A DNA stretch of 64,000 nt from CAVVGZ01 sp963747965 (GTDB taxonomy: Bacteria > Chloroflexota > Anaerolineae > Anaerolineales > Anaerolineaceae), in the NCBI GenBank assembly GCA_963747965.1, contig CAVVGZ010000010.1, positions 62,001 to 126,000 on the forward strand, given 5' to 3'. Positions 33,968 to 43,259 of the stretch are shown in pieces. The number at the start of each line of letters is the position of its first letter. The stretch's first letter is position 1. Below the pieces are notes generated by a model. That model was not told the DNA's origin and did no database searches. It saw only the letters and a program-made list of their open reading frames with translations. The position numbers and the translations under genes were made by a program.

Positions 33968-36703
33968 ATGACGGGCAATAAGGTACCCTTTTTATTAAGA
34001 GCAATCCTGACGGTTATCTCTCTGATGTTAATGACCGGATGCACTTTCCCATTAAAGGAGTTCAATCTGCAAAAAGCAATTCCTGCCAGTGACGTACAGG
34101 GTGATGCAGATCCGCGCATAGAAGAAATCGATCTGGCTTTGCAGGCGGTTGTGGATAGCCGGCAGGATGTTTTGGTTTTTCAACTCTACCAAATGATCAT
34201 CGACCGGGTAGATTTTTCCGAAGACGGCAACTTTGCACTGATATGGTTGGCAATGCAAGACCAGCAAACTAACCAGGTGATCGCTGCCGAACCATTCCTG
34301 GCAATTGCTTTCCGTAATATTGAAGAAGATGGCAAAGCCTCCGGCTGGGAAATCACCTTGCCAACTGACCCTTCCTGGAATGAGCTGCTTGGATCGGTTC
34401 CCGGGGATTTACTTGGGGAGGAAATGGACCAGTATTATATAAACAAAGTTCAGGCACAGCAAAAAGCACAGGCCTTCAGCGGATACCGGCTTCCCTGGAA
34501 GGCTGGACAAAAAAAATACCTGACCGGCAGTATTGGTCATGTATTGATTTACAGATCCTGCCCGGATACCTGCCTGTACTCTTTTGATTTCGCCGATGGC
34601 GGTATGTTTCCAGTCCTGGCAGCCCGTGCAGGACGGGTAAAAATGGCAGTCTGGAAATGGCCTAATGGAGACAGCCAGCATGCCAACTTCCTCCTGCTCC
34701 AGGACGATACCACCACACCGGTAACCTACCAGATATATTTCCATCTCGCCCAGGACAGCATCCCGGTTGAATTCAGGAATGTCGGTGCCCAGGTATTCCA
34801 GGGGGAGGTGGTCGGCCTGGCTGATGATACCGGCAACAGTACCGGAAATCATCTGCATTTTCAAGTACACACCAATGCCAGTTCTTACTGGGGCACCTCT
34901 GTGGATATCCTTTTTGATGAGGTGGAAACCAATGGCGGGCGTCCCAGGACCTGCTACGAAGCTTCTGCATACCCCGGATATGGTTCCCAGTGCATGCCAT
35001 CAAGCCTGTATATATCCGATAACATCGATGATCAGCCTCCCACAAGCGGGATTACATTCCCTGTAAATGGGGATCGTATCACCTCCTCGATTCTAAAAGT
35101 GAAGGGTTGGGCGCAGGACAACCACGAAGTTCTCTATTCTCAGCTGCTCATCGGCGATGGTGAACAGTGGAAACCAATTGGAGATTTGCAAAAAAAACCG
35201 GAATTTACCCAGGAATTTGACCTCTGTGAATCAGGCATACCAAGAGGGGATATCTACCTTTCTGTTCAGGCTGTTGACCAGGCAGGCAACATCAACCAGG
35301 GTTTGCAGGGCACCATTCACCTTATTAATAATGCAAATTGCGGGGATGAACCCCCCAGCTGCCTGTCTGCAGAGGATCAGGCTGCCATTTACGCCGAGCA
35401 GGAATACGCGGGTAGTTGTCAGCTCCTTGATATCGGGGACCACCCGGAATTGGGAGCCTCGGGTGAGCCGCCTATGGACCAGATTGCCTCCCTTAAAATT
35501 GGCAGTGAAGTTGTGCTGGCATTATTTGATGACCCCTGGTATGAAGGTTTCAAGGAAATATTCCAGCAGTCCGATCCGGATTTATCAAATAACAGCATTG
35601 GGGTAAACCAATCAGCTTCTATCCAGGTCAGGCAGCGTCAGGCTGTCCCTGCCGCCCCGCTACTGGATATTCCTGCAGGTGAGGACGGGTCACCGATTAA
35701 TGAGGGAGAATCAGTTACACTGACCTGGAGTGGCGAGAATGGCCTGGAGTTTCGTTCCGAATTAATTGGCGCAGATGGGTTTAACGCCTCCATAGACTGG
35801 CAGGAATCCAACATTTGGGAAACCGGTCAGTTACCGGCGGATGAATACACGTGGACAGTGTGGAGCAGAAATTTCGTAGGGGAGAATTCTGCCACCCTGC
35901 AATTTGATGTCCTGCCAGCCATTATTGCTGTAAAAACAAGGATGAAGGAATTGCAGCCAATGTATTATTCCACTGCTGTCCCATTGGAATGGGAGGTATT
36001 GAACGGGGAAGACCAAATTGAATATTTTGAGATTGAATATATGCAGGACGGCACTGCCTGGCAGCTTATAGAGGAACCTTTTTCCGGCGAGCAGCGATCA
36101 AGCATATTCCAGGGCACACCCGGGAGCAGTTATTCCTTCCGCTTGCAGACAGTTGACAAATCAAATCATTATGAAGATATATCGGAAGATCACATAAGGG
36201 ATACCCGGATAGCCCCTGCATGTGATCCTGATTCCTATGAAGCTAAATCTGGTGGGGATAACCTGCCGCAGGCAGCGAATACGCTTGAATTTGGTGAAAT
36301 TCAAAATCACAATATTTGCGGATTGAATGATGAAGACTGGTATAAATTCAATGCTACACAAGGAATAAATTACAAACTATACGCCGAACCGGACCAGCCA
36401 TCCACTGCAATTCAGATGCAGTTGTTCCGGTCCCCGGGATCTAACCTGCTCGTGGAGGGCCGGTCTGAATCGGCCGGCAAACCTGTTACACTCGGCTGGA
36501 CTGCTGAAAACAATGAGGAGTTGTTCTTGCTGGTACGCTCGATGGACCCGGCAACCTATGGCACGGATGTTGCTTACAAAATTAGCATGGACCGGGAAAT
36601 CGAGAGTTCGCCCCCCCCATTCCTTTGCAGCGGGATCATTCTACCCCTGGGCTGGGGTTTGAAGCGCCTGGTAAGGCAGCTCAAGGCCAGGATGACCAAA
36701 TAA
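33968..36703 (+). CDS. Large M23-like peptidase lipoprotein with Fn3-like domains
   Basis: A 911-residue surface protein. Signal peptide and lipobox (LMLMTGC, Cys25) come first. Residues 175-310 form a LytM/M23 fold: SFDFADGGMFPVLAARAGRV, YFHLAQ (His259) and NHLHFQVH (His295, His297). Asp207 of the zinc site is present, but the first His ligand four residues before it is Leu203. Several b-sandwich/Fn3-like units follow (about 350-460, 550-640, 640-740), then a pre-peptidase-like domain near 750-880 and a final hydrophobic span with a basic tail (ILPLGWGLKRLVRQLKARMTK). With a missing zinc ligand it may be an inactive envelope-binding protein or an LytM activator. Confidence 0.75.
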   Translation: MTGNKVPFLLRAILTVISLMLMTGCTFPLKEFNLQKAIPASDVQGDADPRIEEIDLALQAVVDSRQDVLVFQLYQMIIDRVDFSEDGNFALIWLAMQDQQTNQVIAAEPFLAIAFRNIEEDGKASGWEITLPTDPSWNELLGSVPGDLLGEEMDQYYINKVQAQQKAQAFSGYRLPWKAGQKKYLTGSIGHVLIYRSCPDTCLYSFDFADGGMFPVLAARAGRVKMAVWKWPNGDSQHANFLLLQDDTTTPVTYQIYFHLAQDSIPVEFRNVGAQVFQGEVVGLADDTGNSTGNHLHFQVHTNASSYWGTSVDILFDEVETNGGRPRTCYEASAYPGYGSQCMPSSLYISDNIDDQPPTSGITFPVNGDRITSSILKVKGWAQDNHEVLYSQLLIGDGEQWKPIGDLQKKPEFTQEFDLCESGIPRGDIYLSVQAVDQAGNINQGLQGTIHLINNANCGDEPPSCLSAEDQAAIYAEQEYAGSCQLLDIGDHPELGASGEPPMDQIASLKIGSEVVLALFDDPWYEGFKEIFQQSDPDLSNNSIGVNQSASIQVRQRQAVPAAPLLDIPAGEDGSPINEGESVTLTWSGENGLEFRSELIGADGFNASIDWQESNIWETGQLPADEYTWTVWSRNFVGENSATLQFDVLPAIIAVKTRMKELQPMYYSTAVPLEWEVLNGEDQIEYFEIEYMQDGTAWQLIEEPFSGEQRSSIFQGTPGSSYSFRLQTVDKSNHYEDISEDHIRDTRIAPACDPDSYEAKSGGDNLPQAANTLEFGEIQNHNICGLNDEDWYKFNATQGINYKLYAEPDQPSTAIQMQLFRSPGSNLLVEGRSESAGKPVTLGWTAENNEELFLLVRSMDPATYGTDVAYKISMDREIESSPPPFLCSGIILPLGWGLKRLVRQLKARMTK

Positions 36704-36926
36704 CCCTTGTTAAATTCGGTCTAAAACGATTATAATTTGTCTTATTAACCGATTCCCCTGCTTTTGTACGATTTTAGCTGAACCTGCCAGGAATAACAAT
36801 TGGTAAGGTCAATTTTCATCTCCAACCGCCAGGAATTTTAACGCAAAACCCATGAAATTTTAATATAAACCTTATCGGGTTATGTTAAAATAGTTGGGAA
36901 ATATACTTTACTTAGGATAATGTATA

Positions 36927-37808
36927 ATGCATAAAATCATCTTATCAGAACCAATTGCTCCGGAAGTGCAGCGGATCCAGATCGAAGCCCCCAGGATTGC
37001 CCGCAGAAGGAAGCCCGGCCAGTTTATTGTCCTTCGCATTCGGGAAGGAGGGGAAAGGATTCCGCTTACTATCGTGGACTCAGATCCTGAACTGGGGACA
37101 ATTACCCTGATTATTCAGGGAATTGGCAAAAGTACCAAGGAATTAAATTCCTTAAAAGCTGGCGAATTTATCGAGGATCTAGCCGGACCTCTTGGAAAGC
37201 CTTCCCATATCGAACTTTTTGGCACTGCCGTGGTCATCGGTGGAGGAGTGGGTACCGGGGTGGCTTTTCCGACTGCCAAGGCAATAAAACAGGCTGGTAA
37301 CCACACTATCGGGATCATTGGGGCTCGGACAAAAGAGCTGCTTGTCCTGGAAGATGAAATGCGGGAGATATGTGATGAACTGTATGTCACGACAGATGAT
37401 GGTTCATACGCTTTCCACGGATTTGTCACCCAGCAGCTCCAGCAGTTGATCGACAGCGGCAGAAAAATAGATTTTGTGCTTGCAGTTGGTCCTTTACCAA
37501 TGATGAAAGCAGTCTCCAATTTAACTAAACCGTACGGAATTCAAACTGTAGTCAGTTTAAACCCGGTGATGATTGATGGCATCGGCATGTGCGGAGGCTG
37601 CCGGGCAACCGTTGGAGACAAGACTGTTTTTGTCTGTGTGGATGGTCCGGAATTTGATGCCCACCAGGTCGATTTTAATGAATTGGTTAAACGCAACCGG
37701 GCTTATCTGGTGGATGAGAAAAAATCCCTGGAAGCCCACCAATGCCGGAGGGATCAAGCCATCCAGCAGCTTGAAGCCGAGGAAATCCTTATCCAGAAAA
37801 CATCATGA
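36927..37808 (+). CDS. Sulfide/ferredoxin-NADP reductase alpha subunit (NfnA/SudB-like)
   Basis: A 293-residue flavoprotein of the dihydroorotate dehydrogenase electron-transfer type. FAD domain 1-95 (KPGQFIVLRIREGGERIPLTI), NAD(P) domain 100-210 (VVIGGGVGTGVAFPTAKAIK, GARTKELLVLEDE) and a C-terminal [2Fe-2S] cluster (GMCGGCRATV...FVCVDGPEFDAH). It pairs with the next gene, 9 bases downstream, as in NfnAB/SudAB and in archaeal homotetrameric glutamate-synthase-like enzymes. A role in transhydrogenation between NADH, NADPH and ferredoxin is likely. Confidence 0.9.
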   Translation: MHKIILSEPIAPEVQRIQIEAPRIARRRKPGQFIVLRIREGGERIPLTIVDSDPELGTITLIIQGIGKSTKELNSLKAGEFIEDLAGPLGKPSHIELFGTAVVIGGGVGTGVAFPTAKAIKQAGNHTIGIIGARTKELLVLEDEMREICDELYVTTDDGSYAFHGFVTQQLQQLIDSGRKIDFVLAVGPLPMMKAVSNLTKPYGIQTVVSLNPVMIDGIGMCGGCRATVGDKTVFVCVDGPEFDAHQVDFNELVKRNRAYLVDEKKSLEAHQCRRDQAIQQLEAEEILIQKTS

Positions 37809-37817
37809 AGGAAAAAC

Positions 37818-39248
37818 ATGCAACCTAATGAAATCCCCCTCAAAGAACGGATGAAAATTTCCCGCCAGAAAATGCCGGAACAGGATCCTCGGGAACGGAT
37901 TACCAATTTCCAGGAAGTTAACCTTGGGTATGATGAAGAGACAGCCCGCCTGGAAGCCATGCGCTGCCTGAAATGCAAGAATATGCCCTGTGTTGCCGGC
38001 TGTCCTGTAGCCATTAAAATCCCCCAGTTCATTGAAAAAGTTGTACAGGGCGATTACTCCGCTGCCGCTGATATCATCAGCGAAGACAACCTGCTGCCCG
38101 CCATTTGCGGCCGGGTTTGCCCCCAGGAAGAGCAATGTGAGGCAGTATGCGTCCTCAGCAAGAAAGGGGAATCGGTCTCCATCGGAAGGCTTGAACGCTT
38201 CGTCGCAGACTATGACCGCACCCATCCCCGGGAGAGAGTCTCCTCCACCCCCCCCGATGGAACCGGAAAAAAGATTGCCATCATTGGGTCGGGTCCGGCT
38301 GGTTTGACATGTGCAGGCGATCTTATCCGGGAAGGTCATGAGGTTACCCTTTTCGAAGCGCTGCATGAATACGGAGGCGTACTGGTTTACGGCATACCCG
38401 AGTTCCGGCTTCCAAAAGCGATTGTAAAAGGGGAAGTTGGAAAGCTTAACGAACTGGGAGTGGATTTCCAGAAGAACTTCATTGTTGGCATAACAGAAAC
38501 CATTGATGAGTTGTTTGAAGAAGGGTACCATGCAGTTTTCATAGGCGTTGGAGCCGGTTTACCCCACATGCTGAACATCCCTGGAGAAAACCTGATTGGA
38601 ATTTATTCATCCAACGAGTTCCTTACCCGGGTAAATCTGATGAAAGCCTACCGTTTCCCGGAATATGATACACCTGTGCTGGACTGTAAAGACAAGGATG
38701 TGGGAGTTTTTGGAGGCGGCAATACTGCCATGGATTCGGTCAGGACCGCCCGAAGGCTGGGTGCACGCAATGCCTATATCATTTACCGGCGATCGGAAGC
38801 GGAACTCCCCGCCCGACTGGAAGAGTACCACCATGCCTTGGAGGAAGGAATTCAATTTCTCTTTCTTAACAATCCTCTTGAATTCACCGGGGATGAAAAC
38901 GGGGTGCTAAATAGTGTCCGGCTTCAGCGTATGGAGCTTGGCGAACCGGATGCATCCGGCAGGCGCCGCCCCGTTCCAATACCTGGCTCGGAGTATACCC
39001 TCGATCTTCAGCTGGCAGTGATTGCCATTGGTAACAAATCCAATCCGATCATCCAGCAGACAACCGAAGATCTTGGATTCAACAAATGGGGCAATGTCAT
39101 CGTCAACGAAGAAACCATGGAGACCAATAAAAAGGGTGTCTTTGCAGGTGGTGATATTGTGAGCGGCGGCGCAACGGTTATCCTGGCCATGGGAGCCGGT
39201 CGAAAAGCTGCCCAGTCCATTAATAAATATCTGAAAACTCTCGATTAA
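37818..39248 (+). CDS. gltA: NADPH-dependent glutamate synthase small-chain-like protein (NfnB/SudA-like)
   Basis: A 476-residue iron-sulfur flavoprotein. N-terminal cluster motifs (CLKCKNMPCVAGCPVAI, ICGRVCPQEEQCEAVC) are followed by the FAD site GSGPAGLTCAGDL, the NADP site GGGNTAMDSVRTARRLGA and the C-terminal FAD motif GVFAGGDIVSGGATVILAMGAG. The family name gltA here is that of the homotetrameric glutamate synthase entry and must not be confused with citrate synthase. With the preceding subunit it most likely forms an NfnAB/SudAB complex. A terminator follows. Confidence 0.9.
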   Translation: MQPNEIPLKERMKISRQKMPEQDPRERITNFQEVNLGYDEETARLEAMRCLKCKNMPCVAGCPVAIKIPQFIEKVVQGDYSAAADIISEDNLLPAICGRVCPQEEQCEAVCVLSKKGESVSIGRLERFVADYDRTHPRERVSSTPPDGTGKKIAIIGSGPAGLTCAGDLIREGHEVTLFEALHEYGGVLVYGIPEFRLPKAIVKGEVGKLNELGVDFQKNFIVGITETIDELFEEGYHAVFIGVGAGLPHMLNIPGENLIGIYSSNEFLTRVNLMKAYRFPEYDTPVLDCKDKDVGVFGGGNTAMDSVRTARRLGARNAYIIYRRSEAELPARLEEYHHALEEGIQFLFLNNPLEFTGDENGVLNSVRLQRMELGEPDASGRRRPVPIPGSEYTLDLQLAVIAIGNKSNPIIQQTTEDLGFNKWGNVIVNEETMETNKKGVFAGGDIVSGGATVILAMGAGRKAAQSINKYLKTLD

Positions 39249-39266
39249 TCGACAGATCTTAAACTT

Positions 39267-39304
39267 AGATAGGTGAACGGATCTCCGTTCACCTATCTTT
39301 TATT
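39267..39304 (+). terminator. Terminator after the NfnAB/SudAB-like pair
   Basis: AGATAGGTGAACGGA pairs perfectly with TCCGTTCACCTATCT (15 base pairs, very short loop), followed by TTTATT. It lies 18 bases after the stop codon. Confidence 0.9.
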
Positions 39305-39389
39305 CCTTTGGAAGGTTTCCAATCCAGGTTACCAGCAGGTTTGATCTCTCCTAATCGTACAAGGGGACAATGTGAGATAGAATTAAAGG

Positions 39390-40535
39390 ATGAAACCCAT
39401 CTACCTTGATTACAACGCCACTACACCGGTTGACGAACGTGTAGCTTCAGCAATGCTCCCATATCTCCATACCCATTTTGGCAATCCATCAAGCCTGCAC
39501 CGCTACGGGACAATCGCCAGGCAGGCAGTGGAAACCGCCCGAAGACAGGTGGCTGGCCTGATAGGCTGCCAGCCGGGTGAAATTTTCTTCACCAGCGGAG
39601 GAACTGAAAGCAACAATCTTGCCATCCGCGGCGCTGCCTTCTCGCTTCATCATCGCGGCAGCCACATCATTACTTCGGCCGTGGAACACCCTGCCGTTAT
39701 TAATGTGTTCCGCTGGCTGGAAACACAGGGTTTCCGCCTGACAATTCTAGCGGTGGACACCTACGGAATGATCGATCTTCACGAATTGGATGACGCAATT
39801 TTGCCGGATACCATTTTGATTTCCATCATGCATGCCAACAACGAGGTTGGTACCCTTCAGCCGGTCCGCCAGGTCTCCGAAATCGCCCACAAACACCAGA
39901 TTCTGGTGCATACGGACGCCGCCCAATCCGTTGGCAAAATCCCTGTAAAGATAAACGACCTGGGGGTCGACTTTCTTTCCATCGCCGGGCATAAATTGTA
40001 TGCCCCCAAGGGAGTTGGCGCACTTTACATCCGGCAGGGTATCTCAATCCCACCCCTGGTTATAGGGGCCTCCCAGGAGAATGGTCTTCGCCCTGGCACA
40101 GAAAATGTCCTGGAAATTGTCGGCCTTGGTGCTGCCTGTGAAGTTGCAGGTGAAAAATTAGAGCAGGAAGCCAACCGCCTGCTGCAATTATCCCTTCAAT
40201 TCCGGAAGGAGTTGGAGGACTTCCTGGGAAATGAGGGTATGCGGATAAATGGACACCCCCTTCATAGGCTCCCCAACACCCTCAGCGTCAGCTTTTTAGG
40301 TGTAAAAGCCAACGCACTACTGGAGGAACTGGATGAGGAAATAGCCGCCTCGGCCGGAGCAGCCTGCCATGCTGACAGCGTGGATATTTCCCCTGTATTA
40401 AAAGCCATGAATATCCAGGAGGATTGGGCAAAGGGTACTATCAGGCTCTCTCTTGGGCGTAACACAACACCGGCAGATATCCATCAGGCTGCCCGGGCCA
40501 TCTCCACCGCTGTAATAAAATTACGCCGTAATTAG
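39390..40535 (+). CDS. Cysteine desulfurase family protein (NifS/IscS-like)
   Basis: A 381-residue PLP enzyme. Lys in SIAGHKLYAPKGVGALYI is the Schiff-base residue. HANNEVGTLQPV, VHTDAAQSVGKI and GGTESNNLAIRG are family signatures. The active Cys lies in SAGAACHADSVDIS, in place of the usual SGSAC(S/T)SG. It removes sulfur from cysteine (or selenium from selenocysteine) for Fe-S cluster or thio-cofactor assembly. No IscU or SufU gene is adjacent. It is convergent with the oxidoreductase at 40539. The changed Cys loop places it in a divergent NifS branch. Confidence 0.88.
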   Translation: MKPIYLDYNATTPVDERVASAMLPYLHTHFGNPSSLHRYGTIARQAVETARRQVAGLIGCQPGEIFFTSGGTESNNLAIRGAAFSLHHRGSHIITSAVEHPAVINVFRWLETQGFRLTILAVDTYGMIDLHELDDAILPDTILISIMHANNEVGTLQPVRQVSEIAHKHQILVHTDAAQSVGKIPVKINDLGVDFLSIAGHKLYAPKGVGALYIRQGISIPPLVIGASQENGLRPGTENVLEIVGLGAACEVAGEKLEQEANRLLQLSLQFRKELEDFLGNEGMRINGHPLHRLPNTLSVSFLGVKANALLEELDEEIAASAGAACHADSVDISPVLKAMNIQEDWAKGTIRLSLGRNTTPADIHQAARAISTAVIKLRRN

Positions 40536-40538
40536 TTT

Positions 40539-41561
40539 TTAGTCAAATTCCAAGGACCTGGTAGCGTTGATAATCTCAGGCTGACCGTTGCGGCTGGCGG
40601 ACCGCAAGAGGGCTTTGATAACCCGCATATTTGCAACCGCATCCTCCGCCCCATATCTCACCGGTTTGTCATTCAGAATACAATCAGAAAAGTGCTCCAC
40701 CATCAATTGGTATTCATCGGCGCCGGGTATTTTAAGGTCAATAGGCTGCCCTTTTTTCTGACCTTGAAGATGGATATCCCTGCTTCCGGATAAGAATGCT
40801 CCCATGTTAAGGGAGATAGTCCCGTCCGTCCCCATAACCTGGTAGTACTGCGACCTGTCCAGAACAAAACCGCAGGTGAATTGAGCCAGCACCCCGTCTG
40901 GAAAGACAAGGTTGGCAATCATCAATTCATCCACTCCGGTTGGTGCCCAGTTGGCATATGCATATACTGTCGCTGGCTCCGATCCGGTAATGGTCCGGCA
41001 GATGCTCACGCAGTAACAGCCCACATCCATCAAGCTTCCTCCGCCCAGCTTCGGATTGTAACGGATGTCATCCCAGTTGCTCAGTCGGAATGCGAAAGCA
41101 GCTTGAATGGCGCGCAGCTTTCCGATCTCCCCATCCCGTACCATTTGGATAATTTTCTCGGTCTGGGGGTGGAAGCGGTACATGAACGCCTCCATGATTT
41201 TTACATTGCTTGCCCTGGCTGCCGCATCCATGCTTTTCACTTCCTCTGGGTCAAGACCCATCGGTTTTTCACACAAAACGTGTTTCCCGGCTTCAGCAGC
41301 CTTGACTGTCCATTCCTTGTGCAGGCTATTGGGCAGCGGTATATAAACCGCATCCACATCCTTGGATGCCAGCAGTTCTTCATAACTTCCCATGGCATGG
41401 GGGATACCCATTTCACGAGCAAACCCTTTCGCTTTACCTTTGTCACGGCTGGCAATACTGGTTACCACTGCATTCTTCGATTTTTGGATGGCAGGTATTA
41501 ATCTTTTTTGCCCGATTCGGGCTGTACTGAGTATTCCCCATCTCACTTTATTATCCGGCAT
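40539..41561 (-). CDS. Gfo/Idh/MocA family oxidoreductase
   Basis: A 340-residue NAD(P)-dependent dehydrogenase. Rossmann domain 4-125 (VRWGILSTARIGQKRLIPAI, DAVYIPLPNSLHKEW, HVLCEKPMG with the Lys-Pro signature). The C-terminal a/b domain follows (GGGSLMDVGCYCVS with the catalytic-region His replaced by Cys/Ser). GGAG is 7 bases before the ATG at 41561. It lies at the 3' end of the aromatic operon, 13 bases after the aminotransferase, and may be co-transcribed. The substrate is probably a sugar or polyol, not clearly connected to aromatic synthesis. Confidence 0.88.
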   Translation of the reverse strand: MPDNKVRWGILSTARIGQKRLIPAIQKSKNAVVTSIASRDKGKAKGFAREMGIPHAMGSYEELLASKDVDAVYIPLPNSLHKEWTVKAAEAGKHVLCEKPMGLDPEEVKSMDAAARASNVKIMEAFMYRFHPQTEKIIQMVRDGEIGKLRAIQAAFAFRLSNWDDIRYNPKLGGGSLMDVGCYCVSICRTITGSEPATVYAYANWAPTGVDELMIANLVFPDGVLAQFTCGFVLDRSQYYQVMGTDGTISLNMGAFLSGSRDIHLQGQKKGQPIDLKIPGADEYQLMVEHFSDCILNDKPVRYGAEDAVANMRVIKALLRSASRNGQPEIINATRSLEFD

Positions 41562-41574
41562 AGACATTCTCCAA

Positions 41575-42771
41575 TCATTTATCCGTCTGGAACAAATATT
41601 TCCTGATTCTTTCCATCGCCTTTTTAATTTCATCTTCCGGGGTACAAAGCGAAATCCTTAAATACCCCTCCCCGTACTCACCAAATACAATACCTGGAGT
41701 TGTGCTGACCCCTGTTGCATCAAGAATTGCATCGCAGAAAGCCATGCTTCCCTGGATGTTTTCTGGTAATTTCGCCCAGACATAAAGAGCGGCCTGTGGC
41801 ATATTCGTTTTAAATCCCATTGCCCGCAGCTCCCGGACAACAAGATCCCGGCGTGACTGGTAAATTCTGTTCCGCTCTAACAGCCAGTCCTGGTCCCCGG
41901 TTAACGCAGTAACGCCTGCGGAAAATAGCGGAAGGAAACTGGAAGAATCTACAAGTGTTTTATAGAGGCTAAGATGCCGGATAATTTCCGGATTTCCGGT
42001 TGCCATCCCCAATCGCCAGCCAGCCATATTATAGGTTTTTGAGAGCGAGTTGAATTCTACGGCTATCTCGCTGGCTCCCTTGATTTGTAGAATGCTGGCA
42101 GGTTGGTACCCCTCATAGCAGACATCCATGTAGGGCGCATCATGGGCAATAAGGATCCCATTCTCCCTTCCGAAATCGATAATTCGAGTCAGATCAGCCA
42201 GGGAGGCTGTCGCTCCGGTCGGATTGTTTGGATAATTAATCCACATCATGCGAGCGGATTTTACAACCCCGGCAGGGATTGCATCCAGATCCGGCAGGAA
42301 ACCGTTCTCCTCCAGCAGCGGCATGAAATGTACATTCGCCCCGGCAATTTCGCTGCTGGCCTGGTAGGTTGGGTATCCTGGATTTGGTACCAGCACCCAA
42401 TCCCCTGGGTTAACGATAGCCTGGCTTAGATTAAAAATACCCTCCCGGGATCCAATCAAACCGAGAACCTCCCGGGATGGGTCGAGGTCCACATCAAAAC
42501 GGCTGCGGTAATAGGATGCCACTGCCTGTTTAAAAGCTGTCGTACCCCCATATGGTGCATATCCATGTGTATCGTCGCGCCTTGCCCCTTCAATCAGCGC
42601 ATCAACAATGAAGGGCGCCGGCGGCATATCCGGGGAACCCATATCCAAACGGATTATTTCCATCCCGTTTGCCCGCAAATTGGCAATTTTCTGGTTGAGG
42701 GTATGGAAAAAATACGGCCTTAGGGATTCTATCCGCCGGGCTGGGTTGTAAATGGCTGGGTTGGCTGGCAT
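41575..42771 (-). CDS. Class I/II aminotransferase, probable aromatic aminotransferase
   Basis: A 398-residue PLP aminotransferase of the aspartate aminotransferase fold. SLSKTYNMAGWRLG holds the PLP Lys, INYPNNPTGATAS the cofactor-pocket Asn, and LRISLCTPEDE the C-terminal substrate Arg. By family it resembles LL-diaminopimelate or alanine-type aminotransferases. Its position, last in a block with tyrA, pheA and the whole shikimate pathway, argues that it makes Phe and Tyr from phenylpyruvate and 4-hydroxyphenylpyruvate. That assignment is from context, not from residues. Confidence 0.85.
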   Translation of the reverse strand: MPANPAIYNPARRIESLRPYFFHTLNQKIANLRANGMEIIRLDMGSPDMPPAPFIVDALIEGARRDDTHGYAPYGGTTAFKQAVASYYRSRFDVDLDPSREVLGLIGSREGIFNLSQAIVNPGDWVLVPNPGYPTYQASSEIAGANVHFMPLLEENGFLPDLDAIPAGVVKSARMMWINYPNNPTGATASLADLTRIIDFGRENGILIAHDAPYMDVCYEGYQPASILQIKGASEIAVEFNSLSKTYNMAGWRLGMATGNPEIIRHLSLYKTLVDSSSFLPLFSAGVTALTGDQDWLLERNRIYQSRRDLVVRELRAMGFKTNMPQAALYVWAKLPENIQGSMAFCDAILDATGVSTTPGIVFGEYGEGYLRISLCTPEDEIKKAMERIRKYLFQTDK

Positions 42772-42802
42772 GATTGCAGTCCTGAAATCCTATTATGCAT
42801 AT

Positions 42803-43258
42803 CTATTTCCGGTTATCTTCGAAGTAATCCAGCAACGCGGTTAAGCCCAGAACATAGCTGCGCCAGCCAAATCCGCATATTTGTCCAATACACACCGGAA
42901 CAATTACAGAATGGCTTCTGAACGGTTCACGGCTGTAAATATTGGACATATGAACCTCCACGGCCGGCAGCTTCACAGAGGATAGGCAGTCCCGGATAGC
43001 TATGCTGGTGTAAGTATATCCTGCCGGATTGATCAGGATACCTTGAGCCCAATTTCTTGCTTCCTGGATGGCGTCCACAAGCACCCCTTCATGGTTGGAT
43101 TGGATGATCTGCAATCTTGCGCTGGGGACAAATTCAACCAGCTTCCGGTTGATTTCTTCCAGTGTCACCGATCCATAAATCTCAGGTTCTCGTTCTCCCA
43201 GGAGATTCATGTTTGGTCCGTGTAAAACAAGTATTGGATATTTTTGTGTTAATTCCAT
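42803..43258 (-). CDS. aroQ: 3-dehydroquinate dehydratase, type II
   Basis: A 151-residue type II dehydroquinase, which dehydrates 3-dehydroquinate to 3-dehydroshikimate. LVLHGPNMNLLGEREPEIYG (catalytic Arg and Tyr on the flexible lid), QSNHEGVLVDAIQ, INPAGYTYTSIAIRD and VEVHMSNIYSREPFRSHS (catalytic His and Asn) are all present. The ATG at 43258 overlaps the aroKB end, with the ribosome site GGGGAG inside the aroKB tail. The length is usual for the dodecameric class. Confidence 0.96.
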   Translation of the reverse strand: MELTQKYPILVLHGPNMNLLGEREPEIYGSVTLEEINRKLVEFVPSARLQIIQSNHEGVLVDAIQEARNWAQGILINPAGYTYTSIAIRDCLSSVKLPAVEVHMSNIYSREPFRSHSVIVPVCIGQICGFGWRSYVLGLTALLDYFEDNRK

Positions 43259-43259
43259 T

